Of a DNA stretch of 38,724 bases, positions 17,924 to 26,608 are shown in pieces. The position numbers were made by a program, and so were the translations under genes. The stretch's first letter is position 1, and each line of letters opens with the position of its first letter. Below the pieces are notes generated by a model. That model was not told the origin of the DNA and searched no databases. It worked only from the letters and a program-made list of their open reading frames with translations. Source of the DNA: Litoribrevibacter albus (GTDB taxonomy: Bacteria > Pseudomonadota > Gammaproteobacteria > Pseudomonadales > Litoribrevibacteraceae); the NCBI RefSeq assembly GCF_030159995.1, contig NZ_BSNM01000001.1, positions 1 to 38,724 of the forward strand, read 5' to 3'.

Positions 17924-18304
17924 CTACTGAGCAAGCAGGCGCTGATACACCTCAAAAATGGCAGGATCAACTTCATTACCAAAGCAACGGGTATGCACAA
18001 ACTCCCCTTCCTTTTGGTAGATACTCGAATGAAACACAATGTGCTTAATGCCGTTTTTCCCTTTTACTTTATAAGGGTAGTTTTCCAGAGTAGACATAGA
18101 ATTAAGCAGAAACATCAGTTGTTGAAGACTTCCCTCCTCCACTTCAAATTCCGACACATGATGACCAATGTATTCATCACGTTGATAACCAAGCGTCTCT
18201 AATTCCTGGGCATTGGCGTAAATAATGTAGCCATTTTTATCAACGCAATGAATACCGACATTAGCATTCCCAATGAGTGCTTCGAAGTCTTCGAACTGAG
18301 TCAT
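17924..18304 (-). CDS. Stand-alone PAS-domain protein
   Basis: 126 aa, almost all one PAS fold: the start of the domain FEALIGNANVGIHCVDKNG, then YIIYANAQELETLGY and RDEYIGHHVSEFE, and C-terminal strands KNGIKHIVFHSSIYQKEGEFVHTRC. The length allows no kinase, cyclase or DNA-binding output domain. Such lone PAS proteins can bind a small ligand or haem/flavin and act through a partner. It directly precedes (48 bp) the glutamine-synthetase-like gene on the same strand but lies downstream of it, so co-transcription from the gabD/puuA side is possible. Confidence 0.88.
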   Translation of the reverse strand: MTQFEDFEALIGNANVGIHCVDKNGYIIYANAQELETLGYQRDEYIGHHVSEFEVEEGSLQQLMFLLNSMSTLENYPYKVKGKNGIKHIVFHSSIYQKEGEFVHTRCFGNEVDPAIFEVYQRLLAQ

Positions 18305-18352
18305 TACCTAATTTTCCGAGAAATCATTGTCCATACCTAATAGCTTAGCTTA

Positions 18353-19738
18353 TTAGGTATAAGGTAATAATAGTTCATACTCCATCGCAGTAACCTGACG
18401 TTCAAATAATTGAACTTCCGACCACTTGCATTTCCCGTACATTTCAATGAAATCCGCACCGAACCAGTCCAGAACCCGAGGGTCAGCCGTCATGGCCCGT
18501 AAAGCATCCCGCTGATTATCGGCAATATGGCTGTGATCTTGTTCATAAGCATTCCCCGTAACCACCTCTGGTGCACTCATATCCTGAGTGATCCCCTCAA
18601 CGACCCCGGCCAATAACGTAGTCACTGCCAGATACGGGTTGGCATCCGCACCAGAAATCCGGTGTTCGATACGGGTAGATTCCTTCCCGCCCGAAGGGAT
18701 TCGAATCGCCACAGTACGATTGTCCACGCCCCAGGTTTTTGAAGTCGGCGCAAAGGCTTCCGGGGCTAAGCGTCGATAGCTGTTCACATTCGGGCATAAT
18801 AAGGCTTGCGTTGAATCAGCCATATCCAGCAATCCGGCAACTGCACTTTTTAATAAGTGGTTGGTGGTTGGGTCATCCGCCGCAAAGACATTCATGCCTT
18901 CAGAATCCATCAAACTCAGATGAATATGAAGCCCATTACCTGACTCATCAATGTACGGCTTCGCCATAAAAGAAGCCTGCATTCCATACTTTTTGGCCAC
19001 ACTGCTAATGACACGTTTAAGCAGTACCGCCTGATCCGCTGCCGCCAAAATATCGTTGCCGTAATTCAAATTCACTTCGAACTGACCGGGCGCATACTCG
19101 GCAATCACGGTATCCGCTGGAATATTCTGAGCCTGCGCGGTGGTAATCACATCGCGAATGAAGAAATCGTAATCGTCCAAGTCATCCACAGAATACACTT
19201 GCTTGGAACTCATACGACGATCCGTTCCCGGAATCAGCGGTGGCTGAATCTGCCCTCGCTCGTTGGTTTGAGGATCAATCAAATAGAACTCAAGTTCGAG
19301 CGCAATCCCCGGGGTATAGCCTAAGGCTTCAAACCGCTTAACTGCATTCACCAAGACTTGTCGGGGGTCCGCAAAGAATGGCGTACCGTCAGTTTCATAC
19401 ATGGTGCACAAGGCTTGAGCCCGATCCCCGTCATGCCAAGGAACAATCGATAAGGTTCCAGGAATGGGAAAACATAAACGGTCGCAATCGCCGACATCCA
19501 TTCCCAAACCACTTTCTTCGACTGTGGTGCCGGTGGCATCGAGAGCCATCACTGAACCAGGTAAATAAAACCCTTTTTTATAGACCTTCTTTAATAGACT
19601 GCGCTCGATACGTTTACCACGGATCACGCCATTGAGGTCTGCCACCAACAATTCAATGGTTTCCACTTCCGGGTGCTTTAATAAAAAATCCAAGGCTTCT
19701 TGTGATGCCTGCAGAGAACTTTCTTGAGAACGACTCAT
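18353..19738 (-). CDS. puuA: Gamma-glutamylputrescine synthetase (glutamine-synthetase family), paralogue 1
   Basis: ATP-dependent ligation of glutamate to putrescine or another polyamine, the first step of the Puu pathway. 461 aa in the glutamine-synthetase fold. It shows the beta-grasp domain with ELLVADLNGVIRGKRI (about residues 24-39), LELEFYLIDP (about 143-152) with metal-binding Glu, the His loop GNGLHIHLSLMDSEG, and CPNVNSYRRLAPEAFAPT, then RTVAIRIPSGG and EHRISGADANPYL. The opening region differs from true GlnA and fits PuuA/SpuB/PauA enzymes, which lack an adenylylation Tyr. The ATG at 19738 is preceded by GATGAGAT. It lies 91 bp behind the aldehyde dehydrogenase gene, probably in one operon. 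The polyamine that it prefers (putrescine, cadaverine or spermidine) cannot be told. Confidence 0.92.
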   Translation of the reverse strand: MSRSQESSLQASQEALDFLLKHPEVETIELLVADLNGVIRGKRIERSLLKKVYKKGFYLPGSVMALDATGTTVEESGLGMDVGDCDRLCFPIPGTLSIVPWHDGDRAQALCTMYETDGTPFFADPRQVLVNAVKRFEALGYTPGIALELEFYLIDPQTNERGQIQPPLIPGTDRRMSSKQVYSVDDLDDYDFFIRDVITTAQAQNIPADTVIAEYAPGQFEVNLNYGNDILAAADQAVLLKRVISSVAKKYGMQASFMAKPYIDESGNGLHIHLSLMDSEGMNVFAADDPTTNHLLKSAVAGLLDMADSTQALLCPNVNSYRRLAPEAFAPTSKTWGVDNRTVAIRIPSGGKESTRIEHRISGADANPYLAVTTLLAGVVEGITQDMSAPEVVTGNAYEQDHSHIADNQRDALRAMTADPRVLDWFGADFIEMYGKCKWSEVQLFERQVTAMEYELLLPYT

Positions 19739-19829
19739 TACATCTCATCCCATTCAGTGTTTTTGAATCCATCTGATGATGAACTCATTCGAAAATATGC
19801 GGTTTACATCTCTTGGCTAACCTTCCAGG

Positions 19830-21296
19830 CTAAACGTCTAGGCCACCCATACAGAGGTATTTCACTTCCAGATATTCATCCAAACCGTATTTGCTGCCTT
19901 CGCGGCCCATGCCAGACTCTTTCATGCCACCAAACGGCGCCAGTTCGGTCGAAATAATGCCTTCATTAATGCCGATCATGCCGTAGTCCAGTTTGGACGC
20001 CACTCGCCATACACGTGACTGATCATTACTGTAAAAATATGCCGCCAGGCCATAAGGCGTGTCATTAGCTATCTCGATGGCTTCTTCTTCAGTACGAAAC
20101 TTAAAGACAGGACAAACCGGCCCAAAAATTTCTTCCTGCGCGATCTTCATATCGCGACTTAACTGAGTTAACACAGTGGGCTGATAGAAGGTTCCACCCA
20201 ACTCATGGGGTTGCCCACCTGTCAGTACCTTGCCGCCTTTTGAGACAGCATCCTTTACTAAGCTATCCACCTTTTCCACCGCCGCCATATTGATCAATGG
20301 ACCTTGCTGAACACCTTCGTCCATACCATTGCCCACCACCAATGCGGCAGATCGTTCTGCCAAACGTTGAGTAAACGTTTCATAGACATCTTCATGAACG
20401 ATGAAGCGATTAGCACAGACACAGGTTTGCCCAGTGTTGCGATATTTTGACACCATGGCGCCTTCAATGGCTTTATCCATATCGGCGTCATCAAACACTA
20501 TGAACGGTGCGTTTCCGCCCAGTTCCATCGACACCCGCTTCACACTCTCGGCACTCTGCTTCAACAGCAGCTTGCCTACCCCAGTAGACCCGGTAAAAGA
20601 AATCTTACGAATGAGCGGATGCGTACTTAATACTTCACCCACATCTTTCCCGTGCGAAGCAGTAACCACATTAAATACACCACTAGGTAAACCAGCCCGT
20701 TCAGCCAGCTCAGCCAAGGCCAACGCCGTGAGTGGAGTGGCCTCTGCCGGTTTAACCACCACCGTACAACCCGACGCGATAGCTGGTGCACATTTACGAG
20801 TAATCATGGCTAGTGGGAAGTTCCAGGGGGTAATGGCACTGCATACACCAACGGGTTGTTTTTGAACGAGAATTTTTCTGTCTGCAAAAGGCGCTGGAAT
20901 GATATCGCCATACGCGCGTTTTGCTTCTTCAGAGAACCATTCGACAAAGGATGCACCATAATTGACTTCGCCCAGCGACTCGAACAAGGGCTTACCACAC
21001 TCTTGAGTCATAAGCTCCGCAATGGCTTGTTGGTGTTCAATAATAAGGTCAAACCACTTTCTCAAAATTTGGCTTCTGTGTTTCGAAGTGGTGTTGGACC
21101 AGGTCAAAAACGCTTGGTGCGCTTTCTCCACCGCCTGTTCAGTATCTTGAGCACTGCAATCCGGCACCTCTGCCAAGACATCCCCATTCGCAGGATTCAC
21201 CACTGGATAGCGTCGTTCTGAAATCGCGTCAGCCCAGTGTCCATCGATATAACAGTGCTCTTTTAAGAGAGATTCTTGAGGCAGAGAAGTTGGCAC
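19830..21296 (-). CDS. gabD: NAD(P)-dependent succinate-semialdehyde dehydrogenase, GabD-like
   Basis: 488 aa aldehyde dehydrogenase. Landmarks: ITPWNFPLAMITRK (cofactor site), FTGSTGVGK, the general base Glu258 in SMELGGNAPF, the nucleophile Cys292 in NTGQTCVCANR, EEIFGPVCPVF and the GabD-type end FGGMKESGMGREGSKYG. The last feature argues for succinate semialdehyde as substrate; in this locus it may also act on gamma-glutamyl-aminobutyraldehyde (PuuC role), since no other aldehyde dehydrogenase gene is in the window. The start is a GTG at 21296 with AGGAG eight bases upstream. It is transcribed divergently from puuD across a region full of dyads. Confidence 0.93.
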   Translation of the reverse strand: MPTSLPQESLLKEHCYIDGHWADAISERRYPVVNPANGDVLAEVPDCSAQDTEQAVEKAHQAFLTWSNTTSKHRSQILRKWFDLIIEHQQAIAELMTQECGKPLFESLGEVNYGASFVEWFSEEAKRAYGDIIPAPFADRKILVQKQPVGVCSAITPWNFPLAMITRKCAPAIASGCTVVVKPAEATPLTALALAELAERAGLPSGVFNVVTASHGKDVGEVLSTHPLIRKISFTGSTGVGKLLLKQSAESVKRVSMELGGNAPFIVFDDADMDKAIEGAMVSKYRNTGQTCVCANRFIVHEDVYETFTQRLAERSAALVVGNGMDEGVQQGPLINMAAVEKVDSLVKDAVSKGGKVLTGGQPHELGGTFYQPTVLTQLSRDMKIAQEEIFGPVCPVFKFRTEEEAIEIANDTPYGLAAYFYSNDQSRVWRVASKLDYGMIGINEGIISTELAPFGGMKESGMGREGSKYGLDEYLEVKYLCMGGLDV

Positions 21297-21323
21297 AGTA
21301 ATGGCTCCTATATTGATTTAACA

Positions 21324-21337
21324 AACGCTCAAGCGTT
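21324..21337. promoter_or_regulatory. 14-bp near-palindrome upstream of gabD
   Basis: AACGCT-CA-AGCGTT lies 28-41 bp before the gabD start. Its right half, AAGCGTTCAA, resembles AAGCGTTTGA in the centre of the larger dyad at 21381-21437, so the two may be bound by the same regulator. Confidence 0.4.
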
Positions 21338-21380
21338 CAATTATTCCATTCATTATTAGATGATTTGTACAGAATTTTGA

Positions 21381-21437
21381 ACTACAGTTGTAAAATATTT
21401 TGCAAAAAGCGTTTGAAATATTTTATATCACTGTAGT
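21381..21437. promoter_or_regulatory. Nested dyad over the puuD promoter, candidate PuuR-type operator
   Basis: Two concentric perfect inverted repeats: ACTACAG / CTGTAGT (21381-21387 and 21431-21437) enclose AAAATATTT / AAATATTTT (21392-21400 and 21416-21424). Centres differ by one base. A plausible puuD promoter, TTGAAA (21413-21418) and TATAAG (21437-21442) with 18-bp spacing, overlaps the right half, so a bound protein would block it. E. coli PuuR sites also contain an AAAATAT stretch. Confidence 0.55.
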
Positions 21438-21541
21438 ATAAGTTAAACAATCCTTAAACACAGATAAGCTTTCCAGGGTTACAAAAACCTAACAATTAAA
21501 GGTTACAGGAACCTAAAAATTGAGCTTACATACGGGGCTTT

Positions 21542-22300
21542 ATGAGTGACTATAAAAACGACCAAAAATTAAAACCGTTAGTGGGCGTTGTCAGTGATGT
21601 TCAAATCATTGGCCCACATATATTCCATACCTCGGGCGACAAATACCTTCGTGCACTTTCCCAAGCTGCCGATGTCATTCCCGTTGTGATTCCTTGTCTC
21701 CAAGACGATCAAGACATCAAACAGTGGATTCGTCGATTAGATGGAGTGTTCCTCACCGGTGCTTACTCTATGGTTGACCCAAAACACTATGGTGAGCAGA
21801 AAATCGATAAACCCTACGATTACGATGAGCGACGTGACGAACTCAGCTTCCAAACCATTCGTTCGCTGATTGAAGCGGATCTTCCTCTACTGGGAGTATG
21901 TCGTGGTCTGCAAGATATTAACGTTGCACTCGGCGGCTCTTTATACCAAGCCGTTCAGGAAGTCCCGGGCAACAACGATCATCGCGAAGACAAAAATCAA
22001 CCGCTGGATATTCAGTACGGTGATGTTCATAACGTCAATGTCACTCAAGACGGATTACTGCACAGAATCACAGGTCGTACACAAATCAAAGTTAATTCCC
22101 TTCACTCACAAGGCATTAATAAAGTAGGTGAAGGTCTAACGGTCGAAGCAAGAGCTGATGACAATCTGGTGGAAGCAATCAGCGTTGATCAAATGACTTT
22201 CGGGCTGGCGGTTCAATGGCACCCGGAATGGAAAGTAGCTGAAAACCCGATTCAACGAACAATTTTTGAGGCCTTTGGTGACGCGTGCCGTGCACGATAA
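21542..22300 (+). CDS. puuD: Gamma-glutamyl-GABA hydrolase (class I glutamine amidotransferase-like)
   Basis: Releases GABA and glutamate from gamma-glutamyl-GABA, the fourth Puu step. 252 aa with the peptidase C26 fold: FLTGAYSMVDP, the nucleophile Cys120 in LLGVCRGLQDIN, and the catalytic pair His227/Glu229 in QWHPEW. A short segment NSLHSQGI near residue 185 is typical of this subfamily. The ATG at 21542 starts the first gene of the rightward transcript. The second synthetase paralogue follows 86 bp later, the gap being filled by a 24-bp tandem repeat. Confidence 0.95.
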   Translation: MSDYKNDQKLKPLVGVVSDVQIIGPHIFHTSGDKYLRALSQAADVIPVVIPCLQDDQDIKQWIRRLDGVFLTGAYSMVDPKHYGEQKIDKPYDYDERRDELSFQTIRSLIEADLPLLGVCRGLQDINVALGGSLYQAVQEVPGNNDHREDKNQPLDIQYGDVHNVNVTQDGLLHRITGRTQIKVNSLHSQGINKVGEGLTVEARADDNLVEAISVDQMTFGLAVQWHPEWKVAENPIQRTIFEAFGDACRAR

Positions 22301-22325
22301 CTGATGAGAACTAACATAGTGACAT

Positions 22326-22382
22326 ATGAAGTCGCACAAGAATTGGCATATGAAGTCGCACAAGAAGTGGCATAAAGAGTAA
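22326..22382 (+). repeat. 24-bp tandem repeat, open as an 18-residue micro-ORF
   Basis: CATATGAAGTCGCACAAGAA appears twice 24 bp apart, with a third partial copy. From the ATG at 22326 it reads MKSHKNWHMKSHKKWHKE and stops four bases before the start of the next gene. A second frame gives YEVAQELA repeated. No good ribosome-binding site precedes the ATG, so translation is doubtful. A leader peptide or plain slippage repeat are both possible. Confidence 0.55.
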
Positions 22383-22386
22383 TCCC

Positions 22387-23739
22387 ATGAAAAACATAAC
22401 GAAGTGGCTTAACGATAATAAAATAACAGAAGTTGAGTGTATTACCTCGGACCAAACCGGAATCGCCCGAGGGAAGATCATGCCAACGTCAAAATTCATT
22501 GCTGAAGGCGGTATTCGTCTGCCTGAGAGTGTGCTGCTGCAAACCGCAACCGGGGACTATCCCGATGAAGAGTTGTATTACAGCCTACTCGATCCGGCTG
22601 ACATCGACATGGTGTTGAAGCCCGATGAAAATGCCATGTTTACCGTACCTTGGGCACAGGAACCGTCAGCACAGGCCATTCATGATTGTTATGACGCCAT
22701 GGGTAACCTTATCCCGCTTGCACCGCGTGCCGTACTGAAAAAAGTCCTCTCTTTATATGCAGCTAAAGGTTGGCAACCGATTGTTGCGCCAGAAGTTGAA
22801 TTCTACTTAACCAAACGGTGTACCGATCCGGATCTACCACTCGAACCCCCCGTAGGTCGTTCCGGTCGACAAGAAAGTGGCCGTCAATCTTTCAGCATTG
22901 ATGCAGCCAACGAATTCGACCCGATCATTGAAGACATCTACGATTGGTGTGAAGACATGGGACTCGACATTGATACGGTGATCCATGAAGAAGGCGCCGC
23001 TCAACTTGAGTTCAACTTCCGACACGGTGATGCACTCAAACTTGCGGATCAGGTCTTTGTCTTTAAACGCACCGTTCGGGAAGCGGCATTGAAACACAAG
23101 ATAGGAGCTACCTTTATGGCAAAACCTATCTCCGGTGAACCAGGCAGCTCAATGCATATTCACCAATCGCTCACAGACATTAAAACCGGTAACAATCTCT
23201 TCTCAAATTCCGACGGTTCCGCCTCTACTCTCTTCCTGAATTACATCGCGGGTCTTCAAACCTACATTCCCCAGATGATGCCGATCTTCGCGCCGAACGT
23301 GAACAGCTATCGCCGTTACCTTCCAGGCGCAGATGGCAATGCACCTGTGAACATCGATTGGGGTGAAGAAAACCGAACGGTTGGCTTACGAGTACCTTCA
23401 GCCTCACCAAACGCACGACGTGTTGAAAACCGTCTGCCGGGTGCGGACACCAACCCTTATTTAGTACTGGCAGGCAACCTGCTGTGCGGCTACTTGGGCA
23501 TAATGAATGACCTCAAGCCAAGAAAGCCGGTACAGGGCCGTTCCGGTAATGAAGCTGATGACAGCATGCCATTCAACCTAGAGGCTGCTCTGGATGCGAT
23601 GGACGAGTGTCAGGAAATCCGTGAGATTTTAGGTGATCAATTCGTGGATGGTTTCATTGGAACCCGACGGGCTGAATACGAAGGCTTCAAGCGAGTGATC
23701 AGTTCCTGGGAACGTGAATACCTATTAAGTGCGGTGTGA
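22387..23739 (+). CDS. Gamma-glutamylpolyamine synthetase (glutamine-synthetase family), paralogue 2
   Basis: 450 aa, same fold as the enzyme at 18353-19738 but clearly diverged. N-terminal WLNDNKITEVECITSDQTG and ARGKIMPTSKF, metal-ligand block APEVEFYLTK, active-site loop SSMHIHQSLTD, then FAPNVNSYRRYLPGADGNAP, NRTVGLRVPSASPNARR and ENRLPGADTNPYL. Pseudomonads carry several such paralogues (SpuB, SpuI, PauA1-A6), each tuned to a different mono-, di- or polyamine. This is the likely reason for two copies here. The ATG at 22387 has AAAGAG upstream. It lies between puuD and the aminotransferase gene, all on the same strand. Confidence 0.9.
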   Translation: MKNITKWLNDNKITEVECITSDQTGIARGKIMPTSKFIAEGGIRLPESVLLQTATGDYPDEELYYSLLDPADIDMVLKPDENAMFTVPWAQEPSAQAIHDCYDAMGNLIPLAPRAVLKKVLSLYAAKGWQPIVAPEVEFYLTKRCTDPDLPLEPPVGRSGRQESGRQSFSIDAANEFDPIIEDIYDWCEDMGLDIDTVIHEEGAAQLEFNFRHGDALKLADQVFVFKRTVREAALKHKIGATFMAKPISGEPGSSMHIHQSLTDIKTGNNLFSNSDGSASTLFLNYIAGLQTYIPQMMPIFAPNVNSYRRYLPGADGNAPVNIDWGEENRTVGLRVPSASPNARRVENRLPGADTNPYLVLAGNLLCGYLGIMNDLKPRKPVQGRSGNEADDSMPFNLEAALDAMDECQEIREILGDQFVDGFIGTRRAEYEGFKRVISSWEREYLLSAV

Positions 23740-23824
23740 TGAGCTCTTAATCGAGACTCATCATTATCCAGAGAAAAATACGCATAACCATTCATCAATC
23801 GAGCAGTGAGTTAAAAGTGATAGC

Positions 23825-25249
23825 ATGAACGCAGTAAATGAATCAGTGAAAAGCGACGCCACGTCCGACCAAGCGTCGGCCCAGAACTCAGTGGAAGGTC
23901 AATCTCAGATTCAACAGGATGCCAGTAATCACATTCTTCATCCCTTTGTTGATAATCACGCCCTGAAAAACAAAGGGGCACGTATCATGTCTAAAGCAGA
24001 CGGTGTCTACGTGTGGGATGATCAAGGAAAACGGTATTTGGATGCCTTCGCCGGCCTTTGGTGTGTCAACCTGGGCTATGGACGTAAAGAGCTGATCGAT
24101 GCGGCGTCCAAACAAATGGCAACGCTTCCTTATTACAACTTATTCTTTAACACCTCTACCCCACCCACCGTCCAACTCGCTAAAGCCATCGCCGAAATCG
24201 CCCCCGAACATATGAACAATGTGTTCTTCACCGGGTCAGGCAGTGAAGCCAACGACACAGTGTTTCGTATGGTACGCCGTTATTGGGATGTCAAAGGTCA
24301 ACCGACGAAGAAAATCATCATCGGTCGTCACAACGGTTATCACGGTTCAACCGTTGCGGGCACCAGTCTGGGCGGCATGAAGCCAATGCACAAGCAAGGC
24401 GATCTACCGATCCAAGGCATAGAACACATTCGTCAACCTTACTGGTTTGATGAAGGTGAAGATCTTTCTCCGGATGCTTTCGGATTGATTGCCGCCAAAG
24501 CGCTGGAAGAAAAAATTCTCGAAGTCGGTGCAGACAACGTAGCCGCCTTTATCGCAGAACCCGTACAAGGTGCTGGCGGTGTCATCATTCCTCCTGCTAC
24601 CTATTGGCCTGAAATTCAACGCATAACAGACAAGTACAACATTCTGTTGGTGGTGGATGAAGTGATCTGCGGTTTCGGTCGCACAGGCAACTGGTTTGGC
24701 TGTGACACCTTTAATATCAAGGCCGATTTAATGCCGATTGCCAAAGGCTTATCGTCAGGCTACCTCCCCATTGGCGGTGTGATCATTTCGGACCGCGTTG
24801 CAGAGGTGTTGAAGTCGGAAGAAAGCGGAGATTTTCTGCATGGCTTTACCTATTCAGGCCACCCGACCTGTGCTGCTGTTGCGCTGGAAAACATTCGGAT
24901 TCTGAAAGACGAAAAGATCATCGAGAACATCCAACAAAACACCGGTCCATATCTGGCGGAACAACTTCAAACTTTGGCGGATCATCCTCTCGTGGGTGAA
25001 GTCAGAACATTAGGGATGCTTGGAGCAATTGAGCTGGTGCAAGACAAAGCCACTCGTAAGCGCTATCCGGGCAATGGCAAGGTCGGTAGCATCTGTCGCG
25101 ATCACGCATTAGATCAAGGTCTTATTCTGCGAGCCACCGGCGACACCATGTTGCTCTCTCCCCCGCTGGTAATTACCAAAGAAGAGATCGACAGCATCAT
25201 TAAAGCAACTAAGATTGCATTAGATAACACACTGAAAGATATGCAATAA
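23825..25249 (+). CDS. spuC: Putrescine (polyamine)-pyruvate aminotransferase, SpuC-like
   Basis: Class III PLP-dependent aminotransferase, 474 aa. Motifs: FAGLWCVNLGYGRKEL (about residues 75-90), FFTGSGSEANDTVFRM (PLP phosphate site, near 136-151), HNGYHGSTVAGTSLGG, AEPVQGAGGVIIPP, VDEVICGFGRTGNWFG and the Schiff-base Lys307 in MPIAKGLSSGYLPIGGV. The WCVNLGYG and FGCD patterns match SpuC and related omega-transaminases, which convert putrescine to 4-aminobutyraldehyde with pyruvate as acceptor. GABA transamination (PuuE role) is possible too. About 35 N-terminal residues, rich in Ser, Asn and Gln, precede the conserved domain and look disordered. Confidence 0.92.
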   Translation: MNAVNESVKSDATSDQASAQNSVEGQSQIQQDASNHILHPFVDNHALKNKGARIMSKADGVYVWDDQGKRYLDAFAGLWCVNLGYGRKELIDAASKQMATLPYYNLFFNTSTPPTVQLAKAIAEIAPEHMNNVFFTGSGSEANDTVFRMVRRYWDVKGQPTKKIIIGRHNGYHGSTVAGTSLGGMKPMHKQGDLPIQGIEHIRQPYWFDEGEDLSPDAFGLIAAKALEEKILEVGADNVAAFIAEPVQGAGGVIIPPATYWPEIQRITDKYNILLVVDEVICGFGRTGNWFGCDTFNIKADLMPIAKGLSSGYLPIGGVIISDRVAEVLKSEESGDFLHGFTYSGHPTCAAVALENIRILKDEKIIENIQQNTGPYLAEQLQTLADHPLVGEVRTLGMLGAIELVQDKATRKRYPGNGKVGSICRDHALDQGLILRATGDTMLLSPPLVITKEEIDSIIKATKIALDNTLKDMQ

Positions 25250-25292
25250 ATCAATTTAATGATAGAAAACATATTTAACAGGGTTTGAATCC

Positions 25293-25321
25293 GACCTAAC
25301 CTGTCACCACCGGGTTAGGTC
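25293..25321 (+). promoter_or_regulatory. Intergenic hairpin between spuC and potF
   Basis: GACCTAACC and GGTTAGGTC pair perfectly around an 11-base loop, followed by an A-rich rather than T-rich sequence. It may be an RNA hairpin that limits spuC readthrough or protects mRNA ends, or an operator for the transporter genes, which start 71 bp downstream. Confidence 0.5.
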
Positions 25322-25391
25322 CAAAATAAAAGCAAACATTGAAATAACCTAATAATCAAAACAATTATTTCCATTAGGAAGAGGAACCACC

Positions 25392-26498
25392 ATGAAAGTA
25401 CTATCCAACACACTTAAAGGAGCAGCACTGGCAACCGCCGTCGCAGGTACGCTCTCCGCTACCAGTGCCTTTGCGGCCGAAACAGCCGTGAAGATCTATA
25501 ACTGGTCGGATTATATTGCTGAGGATACGATTCCTAAATTTCAGGACAAAACGTCCATCAAAGTCAGCTATGACGTATTCGATTCCAATGAAGTCTTGGA
25601 AGCAAAAGTACTTTCAGGTCAGTCCGGTTACGACGTCGTGGTTCCTACCTCTGACTATTTAGCTCGTCACATCAAAGCAGGGGCTTATCAGAAGCTGGAC
25701 AAATCCAAGATTCCTAACTGGAAGAATCTTGACCCTGAACTGATGAAAAATCTGGAAAACTACGATCCGGGCAACGAATACGGTGTGCCTTATCAATGGG
25801 GAACCACCGGTATCGGCTACAACGTAGCAAAGGTGACCGAAGTCTTGGGCGAAGATGCGCCGACCGACAGCTGGGATTTGTTATTTGATCCGAAATACAC
25901 CTCGAAACTGAAATCCTGTGGCATTGCCATTTTGGATTCCGCCAGTGAAGTGTTACCGCTTGCCCTTCAATACCTTGGCCTTGACCCGAACAGCAAGAAA
26001 GCCGGTGATTACAAAAAAGCGCAAGAGCTGATGCTTAAAATCCGTGACGATGTCACTTACTTCCACAGCTCCCGTTATATTTCTGATCTGGCTAATGGCG
26101 ACATCTGTGTCGCGATCGGTTGGTCTGGCGACGTTTTCCAGGCGGCAGCCCGTGCAGAAGAAGCTGAAAACGGCGTTGAAGTCGGCTACAGCATTCCGAA
26201 AGAAGGCACCGCAATGTGGGCAGACATGATGGCCATTCCAAAAGACGCCAATAATGTTGAACAAGCTCACCAATGGATTAACTATGTACTGGAACCTAAA
26301 ACCGGTGCAGACATCACCAACTACGTTTGGTATGGCAGCCCTAACCTGGCATCTAAGGAATTTATTGATCCAGAGATTCTTCAACACCCTGGCATCTACC
26401 CACCAGCAGGTACAAAACTGTTCACCTTCGAAGTGCTTCCTCAGAAGATCGAACGAGTGATGAACCGTACCTGGACAACGATCAAGACAGGCAGCTAA
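25392..26498 (+). CDS. potF: Polyamine (putrescine) ABC transporter, periplasmic binding protein
   Basis: 368 aa. Signal peptide ending ATSAFAA, then mature AETAVKIYNWSDYIAEDTIPKF in short: KIYNWSDYIAEDT, the hallmark of PotD/PotF/SpuD proteins. Further marks: VFDSNEVLEAKVLSGQSGYD (VVVPTSDYLARH region), YQWGTTGIGYN, CVAIGWSGDVFQA (binding-site Trp and Asp) and YVWYGSPNLAS near the C-terminus. The ATG at 25392 has AGGAAGAGGAA upstream, a strong site suited to a highly made binding protein. It heads a four-gene transporter operon. Order potF-G-H-I and similarity favour putrescine (PotF/SpuD) rather than spermidine (PotD/SpuE), but ligand choice is inferred. Confidence 0.93.
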   Translation: MKVLSNTLKGAALATAVAGTLSATSAFAAETAVKIYNWSDYIAEDTIPKFQDKTSIKVSYDVFDSNEVLEAKVLSGQSGYDVVVPTSDYLARHIKAGAYQKLDKSKIPNWKNLDPELMKNLENYDPGNEYGVPYQWGTTGIGYNVAKVTEVLGEDAPTDSWDLLFDPKYTSKLKSCGIAILDSASEVLPLALQYLGLDPNSKKAGDYKKAQELMLKIRDDVTYFHSSRYISDLANGDICVAIGWSGDVFQAAARAEEAENGVEVGYSIPKEGTAMWADMMAIPKDANNVEQAHQWINYVLEPKTGADITNYVWYGSPNLASKEFIDPEILQHPGIYPPAGTKLFTFEVLPQKIERVMNRTWTTIKTGS

Positions 26499-26608
26499 TA
26501 CGTCCTCCTGTTCGCACATTAATTCGCGCTGCCTGGATTATTGAAGTCTCCCGGTAGCGCAGATTTAAGGACTTCACCAAATTCCTCCCAACGAAACACG
26601 AGGCATTT

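Noticed and set aside
21297-21541. Riboswitch or structured leader before puuD
   Set aside because: The symmetry is at DNA level and upstream of or within the promoter, which points to an operator rather than an RNA element.
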